Below are positions 16,430 to 25,514 of a stretch of DNA of 31,843 bases, one piece after another. The position numbers and the translations under genes are program-made. Source of the DNA: MESE01 sp036675035 (GTDB lineage: Bacteria; Pseudomonadota; Gammaproteobacteria; Burkholderiales; Burkholderiaceae_D); NCBI GenBank assembly GCA_036675035.1, contig JAKFFO010000009.1, forward strand, positions 1 through 31,843, written 5' to 3'. Positions within the stretch are counted from its first letter, which is position 1; each line of letters starts with the position of its first letter. The notes under the pieces are model-generated. The model had not been told where the DNA came from. It did not search any database and was given only the letters and a program-made list of their open reading frames with translations.

Positions 16430-17220
16430 TTCCACGCTTGTTTATCGTCGATGATGAAGCGCCGGCACGCGCCCGGCTGACCACGCTGCTGTCCGATATC
16501 GCCGACGAGTGTCCGCACCAGTTGCTGGGAATGGCGAGCCAGGCACAGGATGCACTTGACGAAATTGTCCGTACCCGGCCGGATATCGTACTGCTCGATG
16601 TTCAGATGCCGGGAATGACGGGGCTGGAACTTGCGGCCCATTTATCCACCGAGCTCGCCGGCGCGCCTGCGATCATTTTCATCAGCGCGCACGACGAGTA
16701 CGCGCTCAAGGCGTTTGATGTACATGCGCTGGACTACCTTCTGAAACCTGTGCGCGCTGTGCGGCTGGCAGAAGCGATTCAGCGCGTCAGTGCCTTGCGG
16801 TCGGTGCGAGCGTCGCAGAAGCCTGCAATAACCGACACCGCGGCCTCGCTACAGATGACACGCCGGCATTTTTCAGTACAGGAACGCGGACGATTGCTGC
16901 TGGTGCCGATTGGTGACGTCATTTATTTGAAAGCGGAATTGAAGTACGTGACCTTGCGTACCAAAATACGCGATTACCTGATCGAGGAATCGCTGATGTC
17001 GATCGAAGAGGAACTGGGTGAAGTTTTCGTACGGGTGCATCGAAATGCGCTGGTTTCCCGCAAGGCCATCATTGGTGTCGAGAAAGGGCTGCAATCGATC
17101 GATATGGAAGGCGATAATGAAAAAGCGCAAGAATCTTGGCAGGTCATCCTGCAGGACGTTGACGACCGTCTGCCGATATCACGCCGCCAGTGGACGGTGA
17201 TCAAGGCGTTGGTGCGCTAG
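16426..17220 (+). CDS. LytTR-type response regulator (AlgR-like)
   Basis: This 264-residue regulator has a receiver domain (about 1-120) with acidic pocket Asp9/Asp10, phospho-acceptor Asp58 (LLDVQMPGMTG) and Lys107 (LLKPV). It is followed by a LytTR DNA-binding domain (about 145-260) with YLKAELKYVTLRT and VRVHRNALVSRKAI. Phosphorylated LytTR proteins bind direct repeats as dimers. It overlaps the kinase gene by 4 bases, as cognate pairs usually do. AlgR in Pseudomonas controls motility, pili and exopolysaccharide; the targets here are not known. Confidence 0.94.
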   Translation: MIPRLFIVDDEAPARARLTTLLSDIADECPHQLLGMASQAQDALDEIVRTRPDIVLLDVQMPGMTGLELAAHLSTELAGAPAIIFISAHDEYALKAFDVHALDYLLKPVRAVRLAEAIQRVSALRSVRASQKPAITDTAASLQMTRRHFSVQERGRLLLVPIGDVIYLKAELKYVTLRTKIRDYLIEESLMSIEEELGEVFVRVHRNALVSRKAIIGVEKGLQSIDMEGDNEKAQESWQVILQDVDDRLPISRRQWTVIKALVR

Positions 17221-17265
17221 TCGCTTCGGAGCTCCGGCAGCCGTTTGTTCCAGTGCGATTGCCGA

Positions 17266-17556
17266 TCAAGGCAGGATTTGCACGCCGCGCCAGAACGCAA
17301 TGCGGCCAGCAATATTGCGTGCAGCTTCTTTCGGGGCCGGGTAGTACCAGGCGGCGTTTTCATTGGTTTCACCGGCCACGACTACATGATGATAATCTGC
17401 CGTTCCTTTCCAGGGGCAAACCGAGTGATGATCGCTGGCCTGCAGATAATTCGGGTCAACCGCATCGCGCGGAAAATAGACGTTTCCCTCGACGATTTCG
17501 ACAGCGTCGGCAGCCGCTTCTGCGATGACGGCGCCGTTCCATATTGCCTTGGGCAT
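17266..17556 (-). CDS. DUF427 domain protein
   Basis: This 96-residue cytoplasmic protein belongs to the DUF427 family, a small beta-tent fold with no settled function. The family core is clear: AIWNGAVIAEA at the start, VEGNVYFPRDAV, the HSVCPWKGTADYHHV segment around residues 44-58, and AAWYYPAPKEAARNIAGRIAFW. AAGGAGAAG provides a strong ribosome binding site 6 bases before the ATG. It follows ppc by 11 bases on the same strand and may be cotranscribed with it. It converges with the AlgR-like gene; no terminator is visible in the 45-bp gap. Confidence 0.93.
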   Translation of the reverse strand: MPKAIWNGAVIAEAAADAVEIVEGNVYFPRDAVDPNYLQASDHHSVCPWKGTADYHHVVVAGETNENAAWYYPAPKEAARNIAGRIAFWRGVQILP

Positions 17557-17567
17557 TGCGCTTCTCC

Positions 17568-20459
17568 TTAACCGGTATTGCGCAAGCCTGCTGCAATACC
17601 GTTGATGGTCAGATGAATTCCGCGATTTACGCGTTCGTCGATTTTACCCCCGCTGTGCATTGTCGCTCTATGCCGCTTGATCAACTCGACTTGCAAGTGA
17701 TTCAGCGGATCAAGATAGGCAAAGCGGTTCTTGATCGAACGCGCCAGCAGCGGATTGCCGGCCAGTCTTTCCTTGGCACCGGTAATTGCGCTCAAGCATG
17801 CGCTGGTTCTCTCATGCTCGTCGACGAGTCGTTTGAAGACGGTTTTGCGCAGTCTTTTATCGGCTACGAGTTCGGAATAGCGGGAGGCGACCGCCAGATC
17901 GGTTTTCGACAACACCATGTCCATGTTCGATAACAGCGTGGCGAAAAACGGCCATTCCCTGACCATGGCCCGCAAGATCGCCAGTTTCGTTGTGCCGGAT
18001 TTGGCGTCGTCCTGTTCCAGCCAGGACGACACGGCGGTGCCGAATCCATACCAACCGGTCAATAGCAATCGGCATTGTCCCCAGGAGAAGCCCCACGGAA
18101 TCGCACGCAAATCTTCAATCCGACGGCTTGATTTGCGCGATGCCGGGCGTGAGCCGATATTGAGTTCCGCGATCTCCGCAATCGGTGTCGCCGCGAAAAA
18201 ATATTCAGTGAATCCTGGCGTTTCATAGACCAGATTCCGGTATGCCTGGTAAGCCAGTTCCGACAGCTCGTCCATTACCCGTTCAAAACCGGCCATTTTT
18301 TTCGTGTATTTCGTATCCGCGATGCTGGGCATCAGACTCGCTTCGACGGTGGCGGAAACCAGCAGCTCCAGATTGCGGCGGCCGATTTCCGGATTGGAAA
18401 ACTTGGAGGCGATGGTTTCTCCCTGCTCGGTCAGGCGAATCTGGCCATTCACCGTGCCGTGCGGTTGCGCCAGGATCGCTTCGTAGCTTGGGCCGCCGCC
18501 TCTTCCCACTGTTCCGCCGCGGCCATGGAACAGGCGCAGCTTGATGCCGGCTCGGTCGAATACATCGACCAGTCGGGTCTCCGCCTTGTACAGCTCCCAG
18601 TTGGAGGTCAGGAAGCCACCGTCCTTGTTGGAATCCGAGTAGCCGAGCATGACTTCCTGCAGGTCTCCCTGCCTGGCGATTAATCGCTTGATCTGCGGTA
18701 TCGCGGTCAGGTTTTCCATGATTTCCGCAGCGGAGCGCAGATCCGGAATGGTTTCGAACAATGGAATCACCATCAGCCCGGCTTCGAGGTCGGATCGTTC
18801 GCGGGCTTGTTCGCCTGCATTGGCGAGTTCGACGCGCAACAGACCGGCCTCTCTTTGCAGCAGGAATACTTCAAGCAGGTCGGATACTGATTCGGTATGC
18901 GAAATAATATAGTTGCGAATCGCTCGCGAACCGTACCTGAGACGGATTTCAAGTGCCGCGCGCAGCACTGCCAATTCCGAGCCGGTCTCATCCGAATAAT
19001 CGATGTACGGCGAATAAAGCAGGCGCGGCCGGCTCAGCTCATGCAACAGGAGCTCGATTTTTTTCTGCTCCGGCAATCCGGCATAATTCCGCTCGGTTTT
19101 TGCGCGAGCGAATAACTCGGTAAGTACCCGTTCGTGCACGTCCGAACTTTGGCGCATGTCGAGCGTGGCCAGATGAAATCCGAATATTTCCGATGCCCGT
19201 TTCAGCATTGCCAGGCGCGGTTTTATCAATATCGCGCCATGGTGGGCGTTGAGCGATTCCGCCAGTATTTGCAGATGGCCGCTGAACTCGGAGGCGGTTG
19301 CATACGGCGCCGCATGGCCTACTTCCTTGCGCAGGATATTCGATGCGCCAAGCGAGCGCGCCGTCGCGGCGAGGTGCGCATAGATTCCGATCAGTGCCCG
19401 GCGATAAGGCTCATCGTTTCGGTGCGTCGACGGATCGGGGGATGCATCTGCCAGCGCCTGCAGTTCCGGACTTGCGTCGACCAGCAGGGTTGAGATTGAT
19501 AATTCGGCGCCGAGCGCATGCACTTCTTCAAGATAGAAATCAAGAATCGTGGTGGATTGGCGCTTCAGTGCATGCTGCATCGTACCCGCGTTGACATTCG
19601 GATTGCCGTCGCGATCACCGCCGATCCAGCTGCCCATCTGCACGAACGGCGGCAGTTCGGTGCGGCGCTGGCTGCGGCCCGACCGCTGCGGGAATCGCGA
19701 CGTGATTTCCCGTTCGATGTCGTCATACAGGCCGGGTAATTCGCGCAGGAAAGTGATTCGATAATACGACAGCGCATTCTCGATCTCGTCGGCCACCGTC
19801 AGCTTGGTAAAGCGCAGCATCCGCGTCTGCCAGAGCGTCGCAATGCGAGCGTGCAGCATTTCGTCGTTTCGCGCCATTTCCCTGGATGTCAACGGAAGGT
19901 CGCGCTCAGCCAGCAGGCGCGCGATCTCGTGCTCGGCATCCAGGATGCTTTTGCGCTGCACTTCAGTCGGATGCGCGGTCAACACCGGCGAAACCAGCGC
20001 GCCTTCAAAAAATGAACGTACCATGGTGCCAGACACCCCGGCATGATCCAGCTTCGACAGCGCGTATCCGATGCTGCCTTGCTGAGGCGCCGATCCGGCA
20101 AGTTGATGCGCCCGCCGCCGCCGATTGTGGTGCTGATCTTCGGCAATATTGGCAAGATGCGAAAAATATGAGAATGCACGGACTACCGAAATGGTTTGAT
20201 CGCGCGATAATTTCTTAAGTAATTTATTGAGATCGGCGCCCGCTTGCGCATCGGCTTCGCGTCTGAAGCGCACTGCGGTCTGCCGGATCGTCTCGACTAT
20301 CTCGAAAACCGGAGTGCCTTCCTGATGACGCAGCACGTCTCCCAGTAATCGGCCCAATAACCGAATATCTTCTTTCAGTGGCGCGTCTTTGTCGCCGGCA
20401 ATCTTGGCGCTGCGCAAGGAAGGTGTTGATGGTTTCGCCATGTTGGACATTTCAGTCAT
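17568..20459 (-). CDS. ppc: Phosphoenolpyruvate carboxylase
   Basis: Ppc carboxylates phosphoenolpyruvate with bicarbonate to oxaloacetate, refilling the TCA cycle. The protein of about 963 residues shows both catalytic histidine/lysine signatures (VLTAHPTEVQRKSILDAE; YSDSNKDGGF) and the glycine-rich loop FHGRGGTVGRGGGPSYEAI. It ends in LRNTG, like other family members. Start choice is uncertain: ATGs at 20459, 20450 and 20441, and a TTG at 20492, are in frame and none has a good Shine-Dalgarno. The promoter guess at 20475-20504 would exclude the TTG and leave a very short leader for ATG 20459. It is divergent from hemC and followed closely by the DUF427 gene. Confidence 0.97.
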   Translation of the reverse strand: MTEMSNMAKPSTPSLRSAKIAGDKDAPLKEDIRLLGRLLGDVLRHQEGTPVFEIVETIRQTAVRFRREADAQAGADLNKLLKKLSRDQTISVVRAFSYFSHLANIAEDQHHNRRRRAHQLAGSAPQQGSIGYALSKLDHAGVSGTMVRSFFEGALVSPVLTAHPTEVQRKSILDAEHEIARLLAERDLPLTSREMARNDEMLHARIATLWQTRMLRFTKLTVADEIENALSYYRITFLRELPGLYDDIEREITSRFPQRSGRSQRRTELPPFVQMGSWIGGDRDGNPNVNAGTMQHALKRQSTTILDFYLEEVHALGAELSISTLLVDASPELQALADASPDPSTHRNDEPYRRALIGIYAHLAATARSLGASNILRKEVGHAAPYATASEFSGHLQILAESLNAHHGAILIKPRLAMLKRASEIFGFHLATLDMRQSSDVHERVLTELFARAKTERNYAGLPEQKKIELLLHELSRPRLLYSPYIDYSDETGSELAVLRAALEIRLRYGSRAIRNYIISHTESVSDLLEVFLLQREAGLLRVELANAGEQARERSDLEAGLMVIPLFETIPDLRSAAEIMENLTAIPQIKRLIARQGDLQEVMLGYSDSNKDGGFLTSNWELYKAETRLVDVFDRAGIKLRLFHGRGGTVGRGGGPSYEAILAQPHGTVNGQIRLTEQGETIASKFSNPEIGRRNLELLVSATVEASLMPSIADTKYTKKMAGFERVMDELSELAYQAYRNLVYETPGFTEYFFAATPIAEIAELNIGSRPASRKSSRRIEDLRAIPWGFSWGQCRLLLTGWYGFGTAVSSWLEQDDAKSGTTKLAILRAMVREWPFFATLLSNMDMVLSKTDLAVASRYSELVADKRLRKTVFKRLVDEHERTSACLSAITGAKERLAGNPLLARSIKNRFAYLDPLNHLQVELIKRHRATMHSGGKIDERVNRGIHLTINGIAAGLRNTG

Positions 20460-20474
20460 GTTTTGGAAAGAACG

Positions 20475-20504
20475 AATATAGCTTTCAACCAAATTTCATT
20501 GCAA
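20475..20504 (-). promoter_or_regulatory. Candidate ppc promoter
   Basis: On the minus strand TTGCAA (20499-20504) and TATATT (20475-20480) are separated by 18 bases. This would start transcription near 20468, within about 10-30 bases of the possible ppc ATGs. A second AT-rich hexamer TAAAAT at 20514-20519 on the plus strand could be the -10 of hemC, but its -35 is poor. Confidence 0.4.
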
Positions 20505-20562
20505 CGCGCATGATAAAATCCGGGCAGTTTGATGAGCGCAATGACCAGGTCCTGCGCAATCT

Positions 20563-21531
20563 GTGCCACGAAAATCGAAAGAGCCCGTTTTGAAAGTGTT
20601 TCCCGTCTCAAAGTTGGTCATCGCATCGCGCGAAAGCCGCCTGGCAATGTGGCAAGCCGACCACGTCAGGTCAAAACTCTCCGAATTATATCCGCACACC
20701 AGTATCGAAATTCTCGGCATGACAACAAGGGGCGACCAGATCCTGGATCGAACCTTGTCCAAGGTCGGCGGAAAAGGATTGTTCGTCAAGGAGCTTGAGC
20801 TTGCGATGGCCGAGGGCCGTGCCGATCTTGCAGTGCATTCATTGAAGGATGTGCCGATGGATTTGCCGGAAAATTTCGAGCTTGCGGCGGTGCTTGAGCG
20901 CGAGAATCCTTGCGATGCGTTCGTTTCCAATACCTATGCGTCGCTCGATGCGTTGCCGGATGGCGCCGTGGTTGGAACCAGCAGCCTGCGGCGCCAGGCG
21001 CTGATATCCGCAAGGTATCCGAAGCTGGTGGTCCGCCCGCTGCGCGGCAATCTCGATACTCGGCTGGGAAAACTGGATCGTGGAGAGTACGCGGCCATCA
21101 TCCTTGCGGTCGCAGGCCTGGTGCGCCTTGGATTGCCAGACCGGATTCGCGCCGTGCTGGACCCGGAGCAGAGTTTGCCGGCGCCGGGACAAGGAGCAAT
21201 GGCAATTGAAATTCCCGCAGGCCGCGAAGATTTGCGCGCCATGCTTGCGCCGCTCGACCACCTGGCGACAGCGCGCGCAGTTGCGGCCGAACGCACATTG
21301 TCCAAGTCGTTTGGTGGCAGTTGCCAGATTCCGCTGGCCGCATTTGCGACAATCGACGGCGAAAGCATGCGCTTGCGCGCAATGGTTGCGACGCCGGACG
21401 GGCAACGTATCGCAAGCGCCGACGCCACCGGCCCGGCAGATGCGCCTGAAGCGTTGGGCCGGACAATCGCGGATGCATTGCGGACGCAAGGTGCCGACGC
21501 AATTCTCGCGGCCTGCAAGCTGGATGACTAA
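20563..21531 (+). CDS. hemC: Hydroxymethylbilane synthase (porphobilinogen deaminase)
   Basis: HemC condenses four porphobilinogens into hydroxymethylbilane, the tetrapyrrole precursor. The 322-residue protein has the substrate-binding arginines and catalytic region (ASRESRLAMWQADHV; TRGDQ; VHSLKDVP; GTSSLRRQA; LRGNLDTRLGKL) and Cys254 in GGSCQIPLAAF, which carries the dipyrromethane cofactor. The start is uncertain: GTG 20563 gives this length, while TTG 20590 or GTG 20599 would remove 9-12 residues, which are not conserved. It overlaps hemD by 8 bases and opens the hemC-hemD-hemX-hemY group, divergent from ppc. Confidence 0.97.
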   Translation: MPRKSKEPVLKVFPVSKLVIASRESRLAMWQADHVRSKLSELYPHTSIEILGMTTRGDQILDRTLSKVGGKGLFVKELELAMAEGRADLAVHSLKDVPMDLPENFELAAVLERENPCDAFVSNTYASLDALPDGAVVGTSSLRRQALISARYPKLVVRPLRGNLDTRLGKLDRGEYAAIILAVAGLVRLGLPDRIRAVLDPEQSLPAPGQGAMAIEIPAGREDLRAMLAPLDHLATARAVAAERTLSKSFGGSCQIPLAAFATIDGESMRLRAMVATPDGQRIASADATGPADAPEALGRTIADALRTQGADAILAACKLDD

Positions 21532-22297
21532 TCCGGTCGTCATTACTCGCCCGTCAATGCAGGCGCAGGTGTTCGCAAGACGCGTTGCTGCTGCAGGGCG
21601 AACTGCAATCGTCTTTCCTTTGCTGGAAATTCATCCGCTTCCCGATCCGGCTCAGCTTCGCGAGGCGCTTGGGGCGCTGCGAAAATATGCGATGGTGGCC
21701 TTTGTCAGCCCGAATGCAATCGATGCGGCATTCGGCATGTTGCAAGGCGGCTGGCCGAAGGAGGTCGCATTGGCAGTTGTGGGAGAGGGCAGCCGGGCTG
21801 CACTTGCGCGCCATGGACTGACTTCGACCAATGCCACCATCTTCAGTCCGCGCGATCCAATGAAAACCGATTCGGAGACGCTGCTCGACGCATTGGATCT
21901 GGATGCCTTGCAGGGGAAACGGGTCTTGATCGTACGCGGCGAAACCGGGCGCGAGTTATTCGCCGAAACATTGCGTGCCGCCGGTATCGATGTGGTCCCG
22001 GTGGCGGCTTATCGTCGCACTTCGCCAGTGCTGGATGCAGCTCGCCGCCTGCAGCTCACCGGACTGGTACATTCCGAGAACGATTGGGTCATCACCAGCT
22101 CCGAGGCCTTGCGCAACCTGGTACGGATGACGCAACAGGTCGCGGGTGATGACGGTGTAGCAGAATTACTACAACAAAAAATCATCATCCCGCATATGCG
22201 CATCGAAGAAACGGCGCGGGGGTTCGGTTTTCAACACATTACTCTTACAGGTTCCGGCGACGAACAGTTGTTCGCCGCGTTACAATTCCCACGATGA
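21524..22297 (+). CDS. hemD: Uroporphyrinogen-III synthase
   Basis: HemD closes hydroxymethylbilane with inversion of ring D to give uroporphyrinogen III. HemD proteins diverge strongly, but this 257-residue frame begins with the typical VVITRPSMQAQVFARRV and contains VAFVSPNAIDAAF, ALAVVGEGSRAAL, RVLIVRGETGRELFAETLRAAG and VPVAAYRR, ending with an ITSSEALRNL segment. The start ATG lies within the last codons of hemC, and the stop overlaps the hemX start (ATGA). This position in the operon strongly supports the call. Confidence 0.95.
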   Translation: MTNPVVITRPSMQAQVFARRVAAAGRTAIVFPLLEIHPLPDPAQLREALGALRKYAMVAFVSPNAIDAAFGMLQGGWPKEVALAVVGEGSRAALARHGLTSTNATIFSPRDPMKTDSETLLDALDLDALQGKRVLIVRGETGRELFAETLRAAGIDVVPVAAYRRTSPVLDAARRLQLTGLVHSENDWVITSSEALRNLVRMTQQVAGDDGVAELLQQKIIIPHMRIEETARGFGFQHITLTGSGDEQLFAALQFPR

Positions 22298-23451
22298 ACG
22301 AACTGCCTTCTTCCCCCGATATCAATTCACGCCCCAATCCAGCTGCGCCGCAGGCGGAACCGGTTGCTGCCGATGCCGCGCCGCGCCGCGGGCAAGCGCG
22401 CCTGAGCCTTCGCCTGATATATCTGGCCCTGATTCTGCTCGCACTTCTGCTGGCCGGCGAGTGGTGGAAGTCGCGACACGAGGTGCGTAATCTGCGCAAG
22501 GAAGTCGCACAGCGCCTGCAATCCGGCGACAGCGTCAATACCGAAACCAAGGTTCTTGCCAAGTCGATGCAGGACACTGTGAACGAGCTGCAAGCCAAGG
22601 TCAACGTGCTGGAAAATCGGCAAGTCGAAGCGCAGAGCCAGCAATTGGCACTTGAGCAACTCTACCAGGAACTCTCCAGGAATCGAGATGACTGGGCGCT
22701 GGCAGAGATCGAGCAAGTGCTGTCGACGGCGAGTCAACAATTGCAACTCGCCGGCAATGTACGCGGTGCGCTGATCGCACTGCAGAATGCGGATACTCGC
22801 CTGTCGCGTGCCGACAAGCCGCAATTCATTACCATCCGGCGCGCGATTGCGCGGGATATCGACAAGTTGAAATCGTTACCGAGCGTGGACTTGACGGGCG
22901 TTGCATTGCGGCTGGACAGCATTATCAGTCAGATCGACAACATGCCACTCCTGTCCGACGAGAAACCGGCATTGCCTGCGACGCAGCCAAAGAATGCACG
23001 ACGGGTCGCGCCGATGGCGAACGCCGGCGCGGCCGATACTGGATCGAATGCCGATGCCGGTCAGCGTGACTGGTGGACCAGGGCAAAAAATATCTGGCAA
23101 AGCGTGTCCAACGAAATGTGGACTGAAATAAGGCAGCTGATCCGGGTTCGGGACGTCGAGACCCCGGAAGCGCTATTGCTGTCACCGACGCAGGCATACT
23201 ACGCGCGCGAAAACCTGAAGCTGCGCCTGTTGAATGCGCGATTGGCGCTGTTGTCGCGCAATGAATCCGCTTTCCGCAGCGATTTGATCGCCGCTCAGGA
23301 TACGATAGCCAGATATTTCGATACCCGTGCCAAGCAGACGCAGACGGTACAGGCATTGCTGAAGCAAGTGCAGGGTAACGACCTGTCGATCGAAATGCCG
23401 ACACTGACTGATAGCCTCAACGCGGTTCGCAATTACAAGCCGACACCTTGA
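22294..23451 (+). CDS. hemX: HemX-type inner-membrane protein
   Basis: This 385-residue protein has a Pro/Ala-rich cytoplasmic N-terminus, one membrane helix (about 38-56) and a long helical periplasmic part with coiled-coil character at about 60-130. The family is often labelled uroporphyrin-III C-methyltransferase, but no SAM-binding methyltransferase motif is present here, so that activity is not supported. HemX proteins are thought to be accessory to haem synthesis; their mechanism is unknown. Translation is coupled to hemD through the ATGA overlap. A low-complexity linker of Ala/Asp/Asn lies near residues 228-256. Confidence 0.93.
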   Translation: MNELPSSPDINSRPNPAAPQAEPVAADAAPRRGQARLSLRLIYLALILLALLLAGEWWKSRHEVRNLRKEVAQRLQSGDSVNTETKVLAKSMQDTVNELQAKVNVLENRQVEAQSQQLALEQLYQELSRNRDDWALAEIEQVLSTASQQLQLAGNVRGALIALQNADTRLSRADKPQFITIRRAIARDIDKLKSLPSVDLTGVALRLDSIISQIDNMPLLSDEKPALPATQPKNARRVAPMANAGAADTGSNADAGQRDWWTRAKNIWQSVSNEMWTEIRQLIRVRDVETPEALLLSPTQAYYARENLKLRLLNARLALLSRNESAFRSDLIAAQDTIARYFDTRAKQTQTVQALLKQVQGNDLSIEMPTLTDSLNAVRNYKPTP

Positions 23452-23497
23452 CGGCAGTGCCGTCATCGTGATCGCCAACAGGTTCTTCTAACTTCAT

Positions 23498-24694
23498 ATG
23501 CGCATATTTATCTGGCTTCTCATCCTGTTCGCGGCTGCCATCGGACTCGCGTTGGTGGCGCGTTTCAATCCGGGCAATGTGGTGCTGTTTTATCCGCCTT
23601 ATCGCGTCGATTTATCGCTGAATTTTTTCCTGCTGTTGCTGGTTCTTCTGTTTCTGTTCGCCTACGGTGTGCTGAAGACGATACGCACCGCGCTCAGGAT
23701 GCCGCAGCGTGTGGCGTTGTATCGCAGGGAAAAGCGCGAGCGCGCAAGCAACAAGGCGCTGCGGGAATCGTTGAAGGCGCTCTTCGAAGGCCGTTTCGGC
23801 CATTCAGAAAAAGCGGCGGTACGGGCCGCAGCCGTTTCTGACAATGCAGGCGTGGCGGCACTCATCGGCGCGCGCGCTGCCCATCGAATGGGGCATTCCG
23901 AGCGACGTGATACCTGGTTATCCCAAGTGTCGGACGAGAATTCGCTCAAGACAGCACGGCTCATGACCACAATCGAATTGTTGACCGACGAGCGTCAGCC
24001 GGAAGCTGCGCTCGAAGCGGTAAATGAATTGAATGCGACAGGAACCCGCCATATACACGCGCAGCGCCTTGCACTGAAGGCCAACCAGCGAGCAAAAAAC
24101 TGGCCGGAAGTATTGCGCCTGGTGCGCTCGCTCGACAAGAATAATGCCATTCATCCTGCGTTATCGAGTCGATTGCGGGAGCTGGCCTATGACGATTTGT
24201 TATCCGGCAAAGCTCATGACGCGGAATCGATACGGCGGACCTGGGCCGCCATTCCGGACCAGGATCGCATCAATCCGGTTGTGGCCGCGCGCGCAGCCGA
24301 CGCATTCAATGCACGAGGATTGCATGATGATGCGCGTATCTTGGTGGAAAAGGCGCTTGCTGCATCCTGGGATGATCGTCTTGTGCGTGCCTATCGCGCC
24401 TCGGCTGCGGCCGAAGGATCGCCGGCATTGCTGGCGCAGATCGAACGCTGCGAACGCTGGGCGAACCAACGGCCGTCCGATGCGGAGCTTTCGCTGACGC
24501 TGGGCGCGTTATGCCTGAAGCAAAAGCTCTGGGGCAAGGCGCAGCGTTACCTTGAGCAGGCCTTGTCCACCGCAAGCGAGTCGGCGACGGTACAAGCGGC
24601 ACACCTGAAGCTTGCGAAATTGCATGAGGCATTGAATCACACCAGCGAGGCGGCTGCACATTACCGGCAATGTGCGTTGACCACGCAGATTTGA
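23498..24694 (+). CDS. hemY: HemY family membrane protein with TPR repeats
   Basis: This HemY is the proteobacterial haem-operon protein, not the Bacillus protoporphyrinogen oxidase of the same name. Two membrane helices (about 1-20 and 39-63) flank a short loop with the family signature NPGNVVLFYPPYRVDLSLNFF. A helical tetratricopeptide-like domain fills the rest of the 398 residues (for example AERRDTWL-type and LTLGALCLKQKLWGKAQRYLEQAL segments). It is thought to act as an accessory or scaffold for late haem synthesis. It follows hemX by 46 bases and ends the haem group. Confidence 0.95.
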   Translation: MRIFIWLLILFAAAIGLALVARFNPGNVVLFYPPYRVDLSLNFFLLLLVLLFLFAYGVLKTIRTALRMPQRVALYRREKRERASNKALRESLKALFEGRFGHSEKAAVRAAAVSDNAGVAALIGARAAHRMGHSERRDTWLSQVSDENSLKTARLMTTIELLTDERQPEAALEAVNELNATGTRHIHAQRLALKANQRAKNWPEVLRLVRSLDKNNAIHPALSSRLRELAYDDLLSGKAHDAESIRRTWAAIPDQDRINPVVAARAADAFNARGLHDDARILVEKALAASWDDRLVRAYRASAAAEGSPALLAQIERCERWANQRPSDAELSLTLGALCLKQKLWGKAQRYLEQALSTASESATVQAAHLKLAKLHEALNHTSEAAAHYRQCALTTQI

Positions 24695-24807
24695 TCGCAT
24701 CCATGGCAGTTGTGCCGAGAAAGCCTTTGACGCAGATGGCCCGCTGAATTTGAAAAGTATAGGCGCGGGCCGCGTGTTGCAACGCACGATCGGCAATTGA
24801 AAGCCGC

Positions 24808-24813
24808 TATAAT
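24808..24813 (+). promoter_or_regulatory. Consensus -10 box of ppa
   Basis: TATAAT lies 39 bases before the ppa ATG, and the -35 region 17 bases upstream is weak. It suggests that ppa has its own promoter and is not only read through from hemY, which ends 158 bases before the ppa start. Confidence 0.5.
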
Positions 24814-24852
24814 TTCATCCTTACCACATCATCAATACCTCAGAGAAAACAC

Positions 24853-25401
24853 ATGAGCCTCAATAACGTATCTTCCGGACGCGATGTCCCGAACGATTTC
24901 AATGTCATTATCGAAATTCCGATGAATGCGGACCCGATTAAATATGAAGTGGACAAGGAGTCGGGGGCGATTTTTGTCGACCGATTCATGGGTACCGCGA
25001 TGCATTATCCGTGCAATTACGGCTATGTTCCGCACACGATATCCGACGATGGCGATCCGGTTGATGTGCTGGTCATAACGCCTTTTCCGCTGATTCCCGG
25101 TGTGGTGGTACGCTGCCGGCCGATTGGAATTCTCAAGATGGAAGATGAAGCAGGCGGCGACGCCAAGGTTCTCGCCGTGCCTATTGACAAGATTCTTCCG
25201 ATTTACACGCATTGGCAAAAGCCGGGCGATTTGAACGATTTGCGCTTGCAGCAGATTCAGCATTTTTTCGAGCACTACAAGGATCTCGAGAAAGGCAAAT
25301 GGGTGAAGATCGACGGTTGGTATGGTCCGGACGACGCCAGAGCAGAAATCGTGAACGGTATCGCAGCCTACAACAAGGCAGCCAGCAAGCCGCTTTACTG
25401 A
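24853..25401 (+). CDS. ppa: Inorganic pyrophosphatase
   Basis: Ppa hydrolyses pyrophosphate to phosphate in the cytoplasm and so drives nucleic acid, protein and cofactor synthesis. The 182-residue protein is a family I enzyme with the metal-binding motif DDGDPVDVLV (about residues 69-78), the catalytic MHYPCNYGYVPHT region and KPGDLND. Length and residues fit the hexameric bacterial type. It has its own -10 box and a very strong terminator. Confidence 0.98.
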   Translation: MSLNNVSSGRDVPNDFNVIIEIPMNADPIKYEVDKESGAIFVDRFMGTAMHYPCNYGYVPHTISDDGDPVDVLVITPFPLIPGVVVRCRPIGILKMEDEAGGDAKVLAVPIDKILPIYTHWQKPGDLNDLRLQQIQHFFEHYKDLEKGKWVKIDGWYGPDDARAEIVNGIAAYNKAASKPLY

Positions 25402-25425
25402 GCTCGATCTAAGTGTTCGTTTAAG

Positions 25426-25471
25426 CATAAAAGACAAAAGGCGCACTGCGGTGCGCCTTTTGTCTTTTATG
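25426..25471. terminator. Perfect bidirectional terminator between ppa and the kinase gene
   Basis: Two perfect 21-base arms (25426-25446 and 25451-25471) enclose the 4-base loop TGCG. The stem has a GC-rich inner part (GGCGCAC/GTGCGCC) flanked by A-rich and T-rich outer parts, so each strand reads a hairpin followed by T-rich sequence. It sits between convergent ppa and the Ser/Thr kinase gene and should stop both transcripts. Confidence 0.92.
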
Positions 25472-25514
25472 AACGCCTTATGTCTTCGTCATGCGGAATT
25501 TCTGTCCGCAGGCC

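Noticed and set aside
22294..23451. Uroporphyrinogen-III methyltransferase activity for HemX
   Set aside because: The common database label is not borne out: no SAM-binding methyltransferase motif is visible, and the protein is a membrane-anchored coiled-coil type.
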